Below, piece after piece: positions 9,597 to 18,234 of a stretch of 64,000 nt of DNA (position 1 is its first letter; every line of letters starts with the position of its first letter). The notes below the pieces were generated by a model that saw only the letters and a program-made list of their open reading frames with translations, had not been told where the DNA came from and ran no database searches. Source of the DNA: Moorena sp. SIOASIH (GTDB lineage Bacteria; Cyanobacteriota; Cyanobacteriia; Cyanobacteriales; Coleofasciculaceae). The position numbers and the translations under genes were made by a program. The DNA lies in the NCBI RefSeq assembly GCF_010671925.1, contig NZ_JAAHIH010000007.1, forward strand, positions 370,457 through 434,456. Reading direction: 5' to 3'.

Positions 9597-9953
9597 TTAC
9601 TCAGAAGTTGACCAAGAAAAGAAGTGGATTTTAGTTTTGGTTTTAAAGACAAATTCAACGATGTTCCAATCGCTGTAAAGCGAATATTGCTCTGTAGCAT
9701 CTTTGAAGTCAAAATTGAAACAATTCACTTCGCTTACACCTCTAAGTCCATTGTGAAGCTCCTCAAGGGTTATTTTTTTGATATTGGAGTTTTCGATGTG
9801 TTCATTTCTCTCGTCTTTTGATTCATTGTCCCAGTACAGTGTGTGGATTGCTGCATTGTAAAAAACTTCAACGGAAGTATATCTGCTGGAGTCCTCTTCG
9901 AGATATTTGATTTCCTGATTACCTAGTTCAATGTAGATTTCGACTTTATTCAT
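9597..9953 (-). CDS. Hypothetical protein
   Basis: A 118-residue acidic, soluble protein with alternating beta-strand-like segments (MNKVEIYIELGNQEIKYLE; WNIVEFVFKTKTKIHFF). No family recognised. It stands alone in AT-rich DNA, with no partner within 140 bases downstream. The ATG at 9953 is the only in-frame ATG. Confidence 0.5.
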   Translation of the reverse strand: MNKVEIYIELGNQEIKYLEEDSSRYTSVEVFYNAAIHTLYWDNESKDERNEHIENSNIKKITLEELHNGLRGVSEVNCFNFDFKDATEQYSLYSDWNIVEFVFKTKTKIHFFSWSTSE

Positions 9954-10097
9954 AATATCGTTATACGTTTGCTGTAAGTTTGTCGGCTTTCTCAGTACAG
10001 GACAAAAGGTTTGAAAAGTTGACTTGGGTGGGGTTTAATCCTTAAGAAAGCTCTCCAACCCCATCCACTTTTGACAAAGGTGGACCTGTGTGGAATA

Positions 10098-10586
10098 CTA
10101 GGGATTGCCAAAGTGATTTTCATACAAGCATTTGCCAGTAGCTTTTTGGTAGACATTGAGAGTGAAGTTCATCTCAGGAAAATCTACCCATTCGATATGG
10201 TACATATTCTTGTCGTCCTGCCAGGAAAAATGCTCAGTGAAAGTGATGAAACCGTCTTGGCTGTTGTCGATAGTGTCTTGATGGTTTGGTCGTCCCAGGA
10301 CAATGTCCCCGATAACTCCCCAAGTTTGAGTGGCTCGTGACTCCCGAATGATCAAGTAGTCGAAGGTACTTTTGCCATCGGCCTCGTCTACTAGGGCGTA
10401 CTCAATGGTCAAATCACTGGAAGATTGCGTTATAGGCTTAATAAAAGCCAGGTGAGGGGTTGGAACTTGGCTGTTTTGGTTCAAGTACTCTTGCTCGTAA
10501 TCCCAGGTGCTCTGAGCCTCAGCAGCGCCAGCAGAGAGGACAGTCAAACCAATGAGGGGAGCGGTGAGTTTGTTGGAGAAAATCAT
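10098..10586 (-). CDS. Secreted hypothetical protein
   Basis: A 162-residue protein with a clear signal peptide (KLTAPLIGLTVLSAGAAEA, cleavage expected after AEA near residue 24). The mature part is beta-rich and acidic (TIEYALVDEADGKSTFDYL) with a single Cys near the C terminus. Periplasmic or extracellular location is inferred. No family recognised. It lies alone on the minus strand. Confidence 0.6.
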   Translation of the reverse strand: MIFSNKLTAPLIGLTVLSAGAAEAQSTWDYEQEYLNQNSQVPTPHLAFIKPITQSSSDLTIEYALVDEADGKSTFDYLIIRESRATQTWGVIGDIVLGRPNHQDTIDNSQDGFITFTEHFSWQDDKNMYHIEWVDFPEMNFTLNVYQKATGKCLYENHFGNP

Positions 10587-11064
10587 AATGTATGTCTGAT
10601 TGAGTTTCCTCCTACTACTTACTGCTGTGATTTACTGTGGTCAGAAAAAATAATCACAGGGCTAAAAGTTTTTCAGGGCAAGGGCTCACCTTTCAAGGGT
10701 ATGTTTTTTACAAAGACGTCAGGTGTAGGGTGTGGGGCGTGGGGTGTGGGGTGTGGGGGTACAGACAAGCGATGCATCGCTTGTTCGTTGTTTTTCTTTT
10801 CCTCTCCCTCTGGCTTGTCCTATGTTTTACCCAAAGGTAAAAAACCTACCCCTGTGAGCAAGGGCTCACCGGGTGACAACAAAGCTCAAACCTAATAGCG
10901 TTTATCATAACTATGAGGTACACATTGTTTTGACTTATTCACTATTATCTGCTCCCTGCTCCCTGCTCCCTGTTCCCTGTTCCCTGTTCCCTAAAACCCA
11001 TAAATTTGTACCTCATGAGTTTTAGAATTGCTATAATACCCACAATACTTTTGAGGGATGTGAG
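10587..11064. other. Intergenic region with simple-sequence runs
   Basis: It holds a run of GTGTGGGGTG-type units near 10725-10760 and the inverted-repeat element at 10895-11034. Nothing else is recognisable; the promoter of the hydrolase-like gene at 11065 must lie here or inside the element. Confidence 0.5.
10895..11034. mobile_element. ATAGC...GAGGTAC inverted-repeat element, copy 1
   Basis: The ends are ATAGCGTTTATC and its approximate complement ending GCTAT. Subterminal blocks ATGAGGTACA and TGTACCTCAT form a second, stronger inverted repeat. The centre is an array of CTCCCTG and TTCCCTG heptamers (10949-10992). Three similar copies occur at 42196, 49757 and 58431. It lies directly upstream of the gene at 11065. 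Confidence 0.65.
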
Positions 11065-12021
11065 ATGGCATTGAACTCTTCTACTTCCAGTTCGCCCAAT
11101 ACAGATAATTGGCAAACATCCTTGCATAAAGAAGAATTCTACACTTGGCATAATTACCGTTGTGCCTATGAAGTCTATACCCCAACAGATGAAAGTGCTA
11201 AGACGAAAACTCCTCTACTATTAGTCCATCCTATTGGTGTTGGACTATCACGCTTTTTTTGGCATCGCTTTTGCCAGGAGTGGTTGAACACTGGCGATGG
11301 TCATCTAATTTATAATCCCGACTTGCTAGGATGTGGCGAAAGCGAAATGCCCCTTCTTGCTTACTACCCTATTGATTGGGCTGACCAGTTACAATATTTT
11401 TTAACAACTGTAGTCAAAAAACCGGTGATTCTGCTAGTGCAAGGGGCTTTATTACCTGTGGCACTTACCTTGATCCAAAAGCAAACTGAACCAAATTATA
11501 TTCAAGGGTTAGTACTCTCAGGTCCTCCGTCTTGGTCTCTGATTACAGCAGAAACTCAATACTGGCAGCAGCGAGTTGCTTGGAATCTCCTCGAATCTCC
11601 TTTAGGTAGTGCCTTCTTTCGTTATGCTCGTCGCCGTCAATTCCTGCAAAAGTTTTCGGAAAATCAACTGTTTGCTGAGAGTTCTACAGTAGATAACGAA
11701 TGGTTAGATAATCTCCAAAAGGGAGCAATTAATCCAGCTAGCCGCTACGCAGTTTTTTCTTTTTTGGCTGGCTTTTGGCGACAAAACTATCAACAGGCGA
11801 TCGCTAATACGTCTCAACCTACCCTAGTAGTAGTAGGAGAGCAAGCTTCAAGTATTAGTAAGGTGGGTAAATCTGAAACACCAGAATACCGACTAGCTCA
11901 GTATATCAAGCATCTTCCTCAAGGTGAAGGTGGTAAAATTCCTGGTCGTAATGTTTTGCCTTATGAGTCAACCTATGAGTTTGTAAAAGTTGTCCGAGAT
12001 GCTATTTCTAGGTTTGAGTAG
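11065..12021 (+). CDS. Alpha/beta hydrolase-fold protein
   Basis: A 318-residue protein with the alpha/beta hydrolase layout: oxyanion-type strand (LLLVHPIGVGLSRFFWHRF), loop YNPDLLGCGESEMP, a nucleophile-elbow region and a late strand TLVVVGEQAS. The elbow reads LLVQGALLP instead of GXSXG, so the usual nucleophile Ser is absent. Related cyanobacterial proteins may share this, hence catalysis is doubtful and a binding or scaffold role is possible. The N terminus is Ser/Thr-rich without a signal peptide. The start is the ATG at 11065, preceded by GAGGGATGTGAG. Confidence 0.75.
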   Translation: MALNSSTSSSPNTDNWQTSLHKEEFYTWHNYRCAYEVYTPTDESAKTKTPLLLVHPIGVGLSRFFWHRFCQEWLNTGDGHLIYNPDLLGCGESEMPLLAYYPIDWADQLQYFLTTVVKKPVILLVQGALLPVALTLIQKQTEPNYIQGLVLSGPPSWSLITAETQYWQQRVAWNLLESPLGSAFFRYARRRQFLQKFSENQLFAESSTVDNEWLDNLQKGAINPASRYAVFSFLAGFWRQNYQQAIANTSQPTLVVVGEQASSISKVGKSETPEYRLAQYIKHLPQGEGGKIPGRNVLPYESTYEFVKVVRDAISRFE

Positions 12022-12037
12022 TAGTATAAATGCAAAG

Positions 12038-12233
12038 GTAAGCATTCAGCCGTCAGCCGTCAGCCGTCAGCCGTCAGCCATTCGTGTAGCGTCGCCTTTG
12101 GCCTTGGATCACGCTACTTGAGATGCTTATTTTATTCAAAAGCACCGATTGCACTACTTGAGGTGCTGCGCGAACAGTAGCATCATCTGTAGCCCATAAG
12201 CTGATAGCTGATAGCTGATAGCTGAATGCTTAC
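12038..12233. mobile_element. GTAAGCATTCAGC-family MITE-like element, copy 2
   Basis: It has perfect ends GTAAGCATTCAGC / GCTGAATGCTTAC and is flanked by a perfect 8-bp direct repeat ATGCAAAG (12030-12037 and 12234-12241), the signature of a transposition-type insertion. The interior has CAGCCGT heptamers on the left, the core TTTTATTCAAAAGC and CTGATAG heptamers on the right. Confidence 0.88.
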
Positions 12234-12395
12234 ATGCAAAGTAACTGCACCGATTAACCCAGGACGTGCAGTTACTGGATGTCCAACTAGTATTAGACGT
12301 TTACGAATGTTAATCAACAAAGACCAGTGCATCGCACCCATTTGGATGCGATCACTTGTTTCACATTCTCAATAGTATCAAAGGTAGAAGAGCAA

Positions 12396-12836
12396 ATGCT
12401 TACTGCTGATTGTATCATTCAGATGTCTGGATATCGCCTAGGTCAGGACGAGAAAGAGTTTTTCTTTCGTGATTTACCATTCATTTACCAAGAAGTGAAA
12501 GGAGAGTTTCCCGTTCACTCTGGGATGGGGGATGATAAATACCATCGCTCTCAAAAGCAGCGAAAGAAGATCAAGAAAGCAAGGAAGAAAGGGAAAAAGC
12601 GGCGGGCTGCTGTTCTAGCTAACCTATATGATGTAGATTTTTTTGACGCTTACCGCGATCAATTGTTCGGAATGATTGGAGTACTAGAAGAGCGAACACT
12701 ACTAGCGGCCATACCCTTAGAAGAGTTGAGCGAAGACGAAGAGCAAGCAATAGATATCCTTACTGACAAGGAGGAAGAATTATCAGATAGGTATGATGAG
12801 TTTCGCAATGCTATTGTACTCACCGCATGGGAGTGA
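12396..12836 (+). CDS. Hypothetical protein
   Basis: From the ATG at 12396 this gives about 146 residues; an in-frame GTG at 12327 would extend it by 23. A strongly basic block (QRKKIKKARKKGKKRR) is followed by an acidic, helical C terminus (EELSEDEEQAIDILTDKEEEL). The basic block suggests nucleic-acid or phosphate binding, but no family is recognised. A terminator-like hairpin follows. Confidence 0.45.
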   Translation: MLTADCIIQMSGYRLGQDEKEFFFRDLPFIYQEVKGEFPVHSGMGDDKYHRSQKQRKKIKKARKKGKKRRAAVLANLYDVDFFDAYRDQLFGMIGVLEERTLLAAIPLEELSEDEEQAIDILTDKEEELSDRYDEFRNAIVLTAWE

Positions 12837-12864
12837 TCAACTTAATCGTTGATTTGGCAATAGA

Positions 12865-12891
12865 CCCCTTTCATCTATCCGGAAGGGTTTT
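12865..12891 (+). terminator. Possible intrinsic terminator
   Basis: The hairpin CCCTT/AAGGG (12866-12886) with following TTTT lies about 30 bases after the stop of the gene at 12396-12836. Confidence 0.4.
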
Positions 12892-13581
12892 GCGATCGCT
12901 TTTATAGGATTTATGAGGTACGCTTCTCAACCTCAAAGTCCCAGGGCAAACGCATCTAAATTCTATAAGTCTTACTCAGAAAAGATTTCTAGCTTAATAA
13001 GCAAAAATACTTATTTTGTGAATCTCATATCCAGTAAGCATTTCAAAATAAGATGCGTTTACCCTGCCAAAAGTAATGTATAATAAGTTAGGTACAGGTT
13101 GAAAAACCGTTCGCGTAGCGTGGCCTTTGGCCTTGGCTCAACCGGGAGAGAAACCCGCAATTGATTGACCTTAAAACAATAATGCCTAGAGGGTAGGGAA
13201 AATCCTCTTTAAAAACCCAATCATCAATTAACAGTTGGTGTGTGAACCCAGAAAAATCACGCTTTGCGAAAAAAACGGTACGGTGGGGCACACCGAAACC
13301 AAGTGAAAAGGAAGAGAAACAGACTTTTTAAGGCACTTCCTATTAAGTAACTAAACGCCTAAAGAGAGCTTCCCTCTGGGTCTGTCGTGAATTGACTAGG
13401 AACTTGGTCTTGACGGGTTTTTGGTTTAAGTATTGTCCTATTTTTGGCGGCGTCAAAGATAGGAACACGGCGGTTTAAGGCGGCTCGCTGATCTAGGAAT
13501 CCCCGCTCTTTCAAGACGGGGAGTGTCAAAGGTCTATTGTTGTACTAGTATGATTAACTAGAGACAAATAGGAAACAAACA
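12892..13581. other. Intergenic region
   Basis: Apart from the tnpB relic (13262-13535) and a CGTAGCGTGGCCTTTGGCC repeat near 13113-13131, no gene or site is recognisable. The reverse-strand frame at 13088-13291 overlaps the relic and is not a credible gene. Confidence 0.5.
13262..13535 (+). mobile_element. Relic of an IS200/IS605-type (tnpB) element: C-terminal stub and right end
   Basis: Near 13274-13295 the plus strand reads GTVGHTET, matching GTVGHTGT at the C terminus of the intact TnpB at 40.7 kb. About 210 bases on, the sequence GGAATCCCCGCTCTTTCAAG with ACGGGGAGTGTCAA is the reverse complement of the sequence beside that tnpB's 3' end (40551-40580). The body of the gene is gone. The retained 3' region is where such elements encode their guide RNA (omega RNA). 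Confidence 0.5.
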
Positions 13582-14430
13582 ATGAGCAACATCTACGTAT
13601 TTCATCAGGGGCGAGGAGATAGTGGCTGGCTTTGGTATAACGTTTTTGATGGCAATGAGTGGCTTGGAGATGAAAAAGTTCCTAAAACTGGGATGACAGG
13701 AGATCCATCAGCAGTAGTATACAATGACCTTTTATATGTCTTCCACCAAGGACGGGGAGATAGTGGCTGGCTCTGGTATAACGTTTTTGATGGCAATGAG
13801 TGGGCTGGAGATCAAGAAATTGGTAATACTGGCATAAGTGCTGGCCCATCAGCAGTAGTATACAATGACCTTCTCTATGTATTCCACCAAGGACGGGGAG
13901 ATAGTGGCTGGCTCTGGTATAACGTTTTTGATGGCAATGAGTGGGCTGGGGATCAAAAAGTTCCTAACACCGGAATTAGTTCTAGTCCATCAGCAGTAGT
14001 ATACAATGACCTCCTCTATGTGTTCCACCAAGGACGGGGGGATAGTGGCTGGCTGTGGTATAACGTTTTTGATGGCAATGAGTGGGCTGGAGATCAAGAG
14101 GTACGGGGCACAGGTTTAACCGATGATCCAGATGCATTAGTCTACAACGGTCAAGTATACGTGTTTCACGAGGGCAGAGGTGATAACGGTTGGCTCTGGT
14201 GCAATGTCTTCGATGGCGATGAGTGGGCTGGAGATCAAAAGATACATAAAACTGGGATAACTGCTGGCCCATCAGCAGTCGTATATAACGACGAAATTCA
14301 CCTGTTACATCAAGGGCGAGATGACAGTGGATGGATGTGGTGTAATGTGTTTAATGGTTCTGAATGGGTTGGAGACAAAAAAGTCCCCAAGACTGGTATT
14401 TCTGAAGGACCAAGTGCAGTGCTTTACTAA
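13582..14430 (+). CDS. Six-fold 47-residue repeat protein, probable beta-propeller lectin-like
   Basis: The 282 residues are exactly six repeats of 47. Each contains VFHQGRGDSGWLWYNVFDG, then a NEW.GD segment and a GPSAVVYND turn. Repeats 1-4 are almost identical in DNA, so the array expanded recently. There is no signal peptide. The layout (one aromatic-rich four-strand unit per repeat, six blades) fits a small beta-propeller like fungal or bacterial sugar-binding lectins; that is fold inference, not homology proof. An independent transcription unit. The start is the ATG at 13582 after AGGAAACAAAC. Confidence 0.7.
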   Translation: MSNIYVFHQGRGDSGWLWYNVFDGNEWLGDEKVPKTGMTGDPSAVVYNDLLYVFHQGRGDSGWLWYNVFDGNEWAGDQEIGNTGISAGPSAVVYNDLLYVFHQGRGDSGWLWYNVFDGNEWAGDQKVPNTGISSSPSAVVYNDLLYVFHQGRGDSGWLWYNVFDGNEWAGDQEVRGTGLTDDPDALVYNGQVYVFHEGRGDNGWLWCNVFDGDEWAGDQKIHKTGITAGPSAVVYNDEIHLLHQGRDDSGWMWCNVFNGSEWVGDKKVPKTGISEGPSAVLY

Positions 14431-14699
14431 GTGATTTGGCGTTGCTGAATCAAGATAAGAATTAAGAATTAAGAATTAAGAATTAAGAATTAAGAATTAA
14501 GAATTGGGAATTGGGAATTTAGAATGCGCGAATTGGGAATGCGCGAATTGGGAATTCTGACTTCTGCCTTCTGCCTTCTACATTCTGGCTTCTGTCTTAA
14601 CCATTCACCATTCAGCCTTCTACATTCTTAATTCTACATTCTTAATTCTACATTCTCCATTCTACATTCTCCATTCTCCATTCTAAATTCTAAATTCTG
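14431..14699. repeat. Simple-sequence region and half of a GGCGTTGCTGA element
   Basis: GGCGTTGCTGAAT at 14438 matches one end of the elements at 26772 and 37244, but no partner end is present. Then come tandem GAATTAA and GAATTGG heptamers (14459-14550) and a complementary CATTCT-rich stretch (14560-14700) able to form a long imperfect hairpin. Confidence 0.6.
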
Positions 14700-14879
14700 T
14701 CCTCCTTACAGTCGGATTAGGATTTGCTCTCGCTCCGTGATGGGATAGGGACACAAATTTTCCTGCTTCGGTTCCCTCTGTTGTCCAAGCTGTTCAAGAC
14801 GCTCCATTGTGCTACGCACACGCTACGCGAACGCTTCACAATAATCGATGGAATGATGAACGAATCGTGTCTTTGCCAT
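14700..14879 (-). pseudogene. Remnant of a helix-turn-helix gene paralogous to 27035-27442
   Basis: The region matches 27297-27470 over its length, including the start region (ATG at 14879) and the upstream sequence. Relative to the paralogue it carries 24 extra bases of the CGTAGCG repeat after CTCCAT, which places an in-frame TAG (reading YCEAFA-stop). The 3' half of the gene is missing. Upstream homology continues to about 14935, where the repeat family takes over. Confidence 0.75.
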
Positions 14880-14899
14880 TATGATAGAGTTACCTAAAC

Positions 14900-15221
14900 T
14901 GTGGTTTGGGAGAGAGCCGCGCTTTGCGTTCGCGTAGCGGAGGCCTTTGGCCACGCTAAAAGCGAACGGCTTTGCCGAAACGCTTCATCGCGTAGCGTCT
15001 CTGTAGGAGAATCGCAGCCATCAAAAAGACAGATCCAACCACCGGACTAGTCATTACAAAAAAAAAGACCCATTATCGGGTCTAGAAACAATATAGTTGG
15101 AAGTGCATCGGACTATTGAACTTCCAAAAAATATTTGTGAACAACTTCTATTTTTAGTTTTTCTCCATAAATGAAGAGCAACTACCAAATAGGTGAAGCT
15201 GACAATCACAAACTAGAATGA
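14900..15221. other. Intergenic repeat patch
   Basis: GCGCTTTGCGTTCGCGTAGC-type palindromic repeats occupy 14938-15012. A minus-strand terminator is at 15058-15084. Nothing else is recognised. Confidence 0.5.
15058..15084 (-). terminator. Intrinsic terminator of the RTX-type gene
   Basis: The hairpin AGACCC/GGGTCT (15066-15071 with 15078-15083) is followed on the minus strand by about nine T. It lies about 140 bases beyond the RTX gene's stop. Confidence 0.65.
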
Positions 15222-16067
15222 TTAGAAACCAGAATCAAAGAAATTAGGATTATCGATTTGACTAGCCTGAACTCCAACTAGAACTGCTAAAAGGTCACCG
15301 TTGCTAGCTATTTCAGCTCCTTGGCTAGTATCAGAGAAATCCAAGCTCCCAAAATCTAAGCCTGGGCCTAGAACAAATTTAGCTTGACTAAGATCAAAGT
15401 TATAGATAGTATCATACCCATCCCCTGTAGTTAAAACGACACGAGCAGCACCGGTTCCTAAAAAGACTTGGTCTAGACCGTCGCCACTAGAAACAAAATC
15501 ATCTCCACCATTACCAAAAATAATATCATCGCCATCGCCACTATTACCAAAAACAATATCATCGCTATTGCCACCAAATAACCCATCACTGCCTGAAGAG
15601 CCTATTAAAGTGTCATTTCCACCAAAACCCTGAATCTGATCATCACCACCGTTGCCATTTAGTACATCATCACCACCATTACCAGCAATTTTATCAGCCT
15701 GGGAACCACCATTTATTACATCATCACCATTCCCACCATCCAAGAGGTCATTGCCACCGTTGCCATTAAGCTGGTTATTACCAGACCCTCCAAACACCGA
15801 TAGAACTTCGCTATCAGAGCTACCATTAATTTGGTTATTGCCATCACCACCTTGAAGAATATCACCACTAGTATTACTACCATTGCCATTAATTTGGTCA
15901 TCACCATCCCCACCTAAGACTTGATCAAAACCAGAGCCACCATTGATTTGATCATTGCCAGCAAGACCCTCGATAGTATCATTTCCACCGTTACCATTAA
16001 TCTGGTCATCACCAGGAGTACCCTGAATAAAATCATCCCCTGGTGTTCCATTGATTATATTAGTCAT
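15222..16067 (-). CDS. RTX-type calcium-binding repeat protein
   Basis: A 281-residue protein starting MTNIINGTPGDDFIQGTPGD. Residues 5-200 are nonapeptide repeats of the GGXGXDXUX class (GNGGNDTIEG, GGDGDDQING), which bind Ca2+ in a parallel beta-roll and are usually exported by type I secretion. About 80 C-terminal residues (YDTIYNFDLSQAKFVLGPG) are non-repeat and could form the secretion/cap region typical of cyanobacterial RTX proteins. No catalytic domain is present. No export genes lie nearby. An extracellular structural or adhesion role is inferred. Confidence 0.85.
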   Translation of the reverse strand: MTNIINGTPGDDFIQGTPGDDQINGNGGNDTIEGLAGNDQINGGSGFDQVLGGDGDDQINGNGSNTSGDILQGGDGNNQINGSSDSEVLSVFGGSGNNQLNGNGGNDLLDGGNGDDVINGGSQADKIAGNGGDDVLNGNGGDDQIQGFGGNDTLIGSSGSDGLFGGNSDDIVFGNSGDGDDIIFGNGGDDFVSSGDGLDQVFLGTGAARVVLTTGDGYDTIYNFDLSQAKFVLGPGLDFGSLDFSDTSQGAEIASNGDLLAVLVGVQASQIDNPNFFDSGF

Positions 16068-17022
16068 GTTTATCTTCCTTGATAGTAAATACTACCCTTG
16101 ATAGCTAAAAAAATTATCTCAAATTAAATCCTGATCATAGAAAATCATTAATTTTTCCTATTAACCAGGCAGTATTGACTATAAAATTGCCTAAAAATAT
16201 ACACAAGTTAACAAAATAGTTGACTCTCAAAGCATTTGTCAGTTAACCTAATAATATCCGGACAATTATACTTTAATGAGAGAAAAATTCCAACTATTAG
16301 TGGTCAGATAGCGTTACTGACTCCGATCATTTTCAACTTATCGGGCAAAGGCAGCACTACCATAAACATGCCTTTGCCCTAGAATTAACGATCGCCCCTA
16401 ACATCAAGGGTAATCTCAGCAGTGATCACCCGGTCCGTCTGGGAAACAATCTTAACCCGTCTAACCCGACCAGCATAGGGCGATCGCGTAGCGTCTCCCT
16501 AGGAGAATCGCACAATACTCAACTCCGCCAGCTCCTTGTTTACCTCCTAAGACATCCTCTCAATTCAATAACTAGTCAGATAATTAGTTTCGTGTGAAGA
16601 TTCTTAAACCTCACAAACGGCTCAATTTTCAGCGAGGACAAAACGCTCTATCCGTTATCCAGAGTGCTTTGTAGCCTTTTTGTAACCCCTTGAGGGCAAA
16701 AACAAAACAGCTGAATTGTTACGATTTGTAATTGAATCACATAATTGCACAAAATCTGCACAGAGGATTTGCTTGAATAGTTTTGGTCCGAAAGCCGCTG
16801 CATCCCTGACTTAGAAGTTAGGGGTCAGTTTCCTTGAGTTACCTTGTGTCTCTGAGAGAGGCTACAAAATTCTTAACAACAAGGCTCAACGGAATTGAAG
16901 CTACGGGAGTAATTCAAGGCTGCTGATTGATTCATTACTCTGCTGTTTGGCAGAGTAGGGCAGGCAGTCTATTACTATCCAGTTTTGGATTTATACAAGT
17001 CAAGATGTAAGGAGAGACTTTA
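16068..17022. promoter_or_regulatory. Long leader/promoter region of the phycocyanin operon
   Basis: About 950 bases without a gene separate the RTX start and cpcB. Near 16480 there is a CGTAGCGTCTCC repeat beside GCGATCGC. The last 400 bases precede the cpc operon and probably hold its promoter and a long 5' UTR, common for cpc transcripts, with a possible CTGAC/GTCAG hairpin at 16806-16828. The ribosome site AAGGAGAG precedes the ATG at 17023. Exact promoter elements cannot be fixed by eye. Confidence 0.5.
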
Positions 17023-17541
17023 ATGTTAGATGCATTTGCACGAGTGGTTGCCCAAGCTGATACCCGAGGTGTATATCTCAGTAACGATCAATTCGATTCC
17101 CTCAGGAGCATGGTTGCTGAAAGCAATAAGCGCATGGATGTGGTCAACCGACTCACAAGCAATGCCTCTGCAATTGTAGCCAATGCTGCCCGTAGTCTGT
17201 TTGCAGAGCAGCCCCAATTGATCCAGCCTGGTGGCAATGCTTACACTGGCCGTCGCATGGCTGCTTGCTTGCGCGATATGGAGATTGTCTTTCGCTATGT
17301 AACCTATGCCACCTTCGCTGGTGACGGCAGTGTTTTAGATGATCGCTGCCTTAATGGCCTGCGGGAAACCTATGTAGCACTGGGAGTTCCTGGAGGTTCT
17401 GTAGCTGAAGGTATCAATAAGATGAAGGACGCTGCGATCGCCATTGCCAATGACAGAACTGGCATTACTCCTGGTGACTGTAGCTCTCTAATGTCTGAGT
17501 TAAGTGGTTATTTTGATCGAGCTGCTGCTGCTGTTGGCTAG
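17023..17541 (+). CDS. cpcB: C-phycocyanin beta subunit
   Basis: 172 residues, the usual family length. Bilin-attachment cysteines are Cys82 (RRMAACLRD) and Cys153 (ITPGDCSSL); Asn72 in PGGNAY is the residue normally methylated. AEQPQLIQPGGNAYT marks it as phycocyanin beta, not phycoerythrocyanin or phycoerythrin beta. It forms alpha-beta hexamers in phycobilisome rods, carrying phycocyanobilin. First gene of the cpc operon; cpcA starts 100 bases downstream. Confidence 0.96.
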   Translation: MLDAFARVVAQADTRGVYLSNDQFDSLRSMVAESNKRMDVVNRLTSNASAIVANAARSLFAEQPQLIQPGGNAYTGRRMAACLRDMEIVFRYVTYATFAGDGSVLDDRCLNGLRETYVALGVPGGSVAEGINKMKDAAIAIANDRTGITPGDCSSLMSELSGYFDRAAAAVG

Positions 17542-17641
17542 TTTCACCAAACCCTAGGACAGCCATCTGCTCGTTCAATTCTTCAGTAGCATTCGTTTAC
17601 GAAAAATTTGCAAAACTTTTTTTTGAGAGGTAGATTACATT

Positions 17642-18130
17642 ATGAAAACTCCCCTAACTGAAGCAGTAGCTACCGCTGACTCCCAAGGCCGCTTTCTGAG
17701 CAGTGCCGAAATTCAGAGTGCGTTCGGTCGTTTTCGCCAAGCTACTGCAAGTTTGGAAGCTGCTCAAAGGTTAACCAGTAAAGCTGAGAGTCTAGTTAAT
17801 GGTGCAGCCCAAGCAGTTTACCAAAAGTTCCCCTATACCACGCAAATGCAAGGAGCGAACTACGCTTCGACCCCTGAAGGGAAGGCAAAATGCGCCCGTG
17901 ATATCGGTTACTACCTGCGCATGGTGACCTATTGTTTGGTGACTGGGAGTACAGGACCGATGGATGAGTACCTGATCTCAGGAATCGCCGAAATCAACCG
18001 CACGTTTGAACTTTCTCCGAGCTGGTATGTCGAAGCTCTCAAGTACATCAAGGCGAACCATGGTCTAAGTGGCGACCCTGCCGTTGAGGCAAATTCCTAT
18101 CTCGATTACACAATTAACGCTCTTAGCTAG
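17642..18130 (+). CDS. cpcA: C-phycocyanin alpha subunit
   Basis: 162 residues; Cys84 in GKAKCARDIGYYLRMVTYC carries the bilin. STPEGKAKC favours CpcA over PecA, which has PVGKAKC. It pairs with CpcB. A strong hairpin lies just downstream, before the linker genes, and probably lowers linker expression relative to the subunits. The RBS-like GAGAGGTAG precedes the ATG. Confidence 0.95.
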   Translation: MKTPLTEAVATADSQGRFLSSAEIQSAFGRFRQATASLEAAQRLTSKAESLVNGAAQAVYQKFPYTTQMQGANYASTPEGKAKCARDIGYYLRMVTYCLVTGSTGPMDEYLISGIAEINRTFELSPSWYVEALKYIKANHGLSGDPAVEANSYLDYTINALS

Positions 18131-18141
18131 AGTTTTTCGAG

Positions 18142-18210
18142 TTGCCCGGAACTCCAGGTGGCTGTTGATAGTCGATTAACGGTTTTCTGAAGTTCCGGGC
18201 AATGTTTTTT
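18142..18210 (+). terminator. Attenuating hairpin between cpcA and the linker genes
   Basis: The perfect 12-bp inverted repeat TTGCCCGGAACT / AGTTCCGGGCAA (arms 18142-18153 and 18191-18202, with one base of register uncertainty) is followed by TGTTTTTT. It has the form of an intrinsic terminator but lies inside the operon, so partial termination or processing that favours cpcBA over the linkers is likely. Confidence 0.7.
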
Positions 18211-18234
18211 AGAAAAGAAATTTAGGAGACTAAT

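Noticed and set aside
10425..10895. 156-codon plus-strand frame
   Set aside because: It overlaps the secreted-protein gene on the other strand and then runs through GTGTGGGGTG repeats.
17642..18130. Assignment of the alpha subunit as phycoerythrocyanin alpha (PecA)
   Set aside because: The STPEGKAKC context and the CpcB-type beta partner favour phycocyanin; no lyase genes of the pec type are present.
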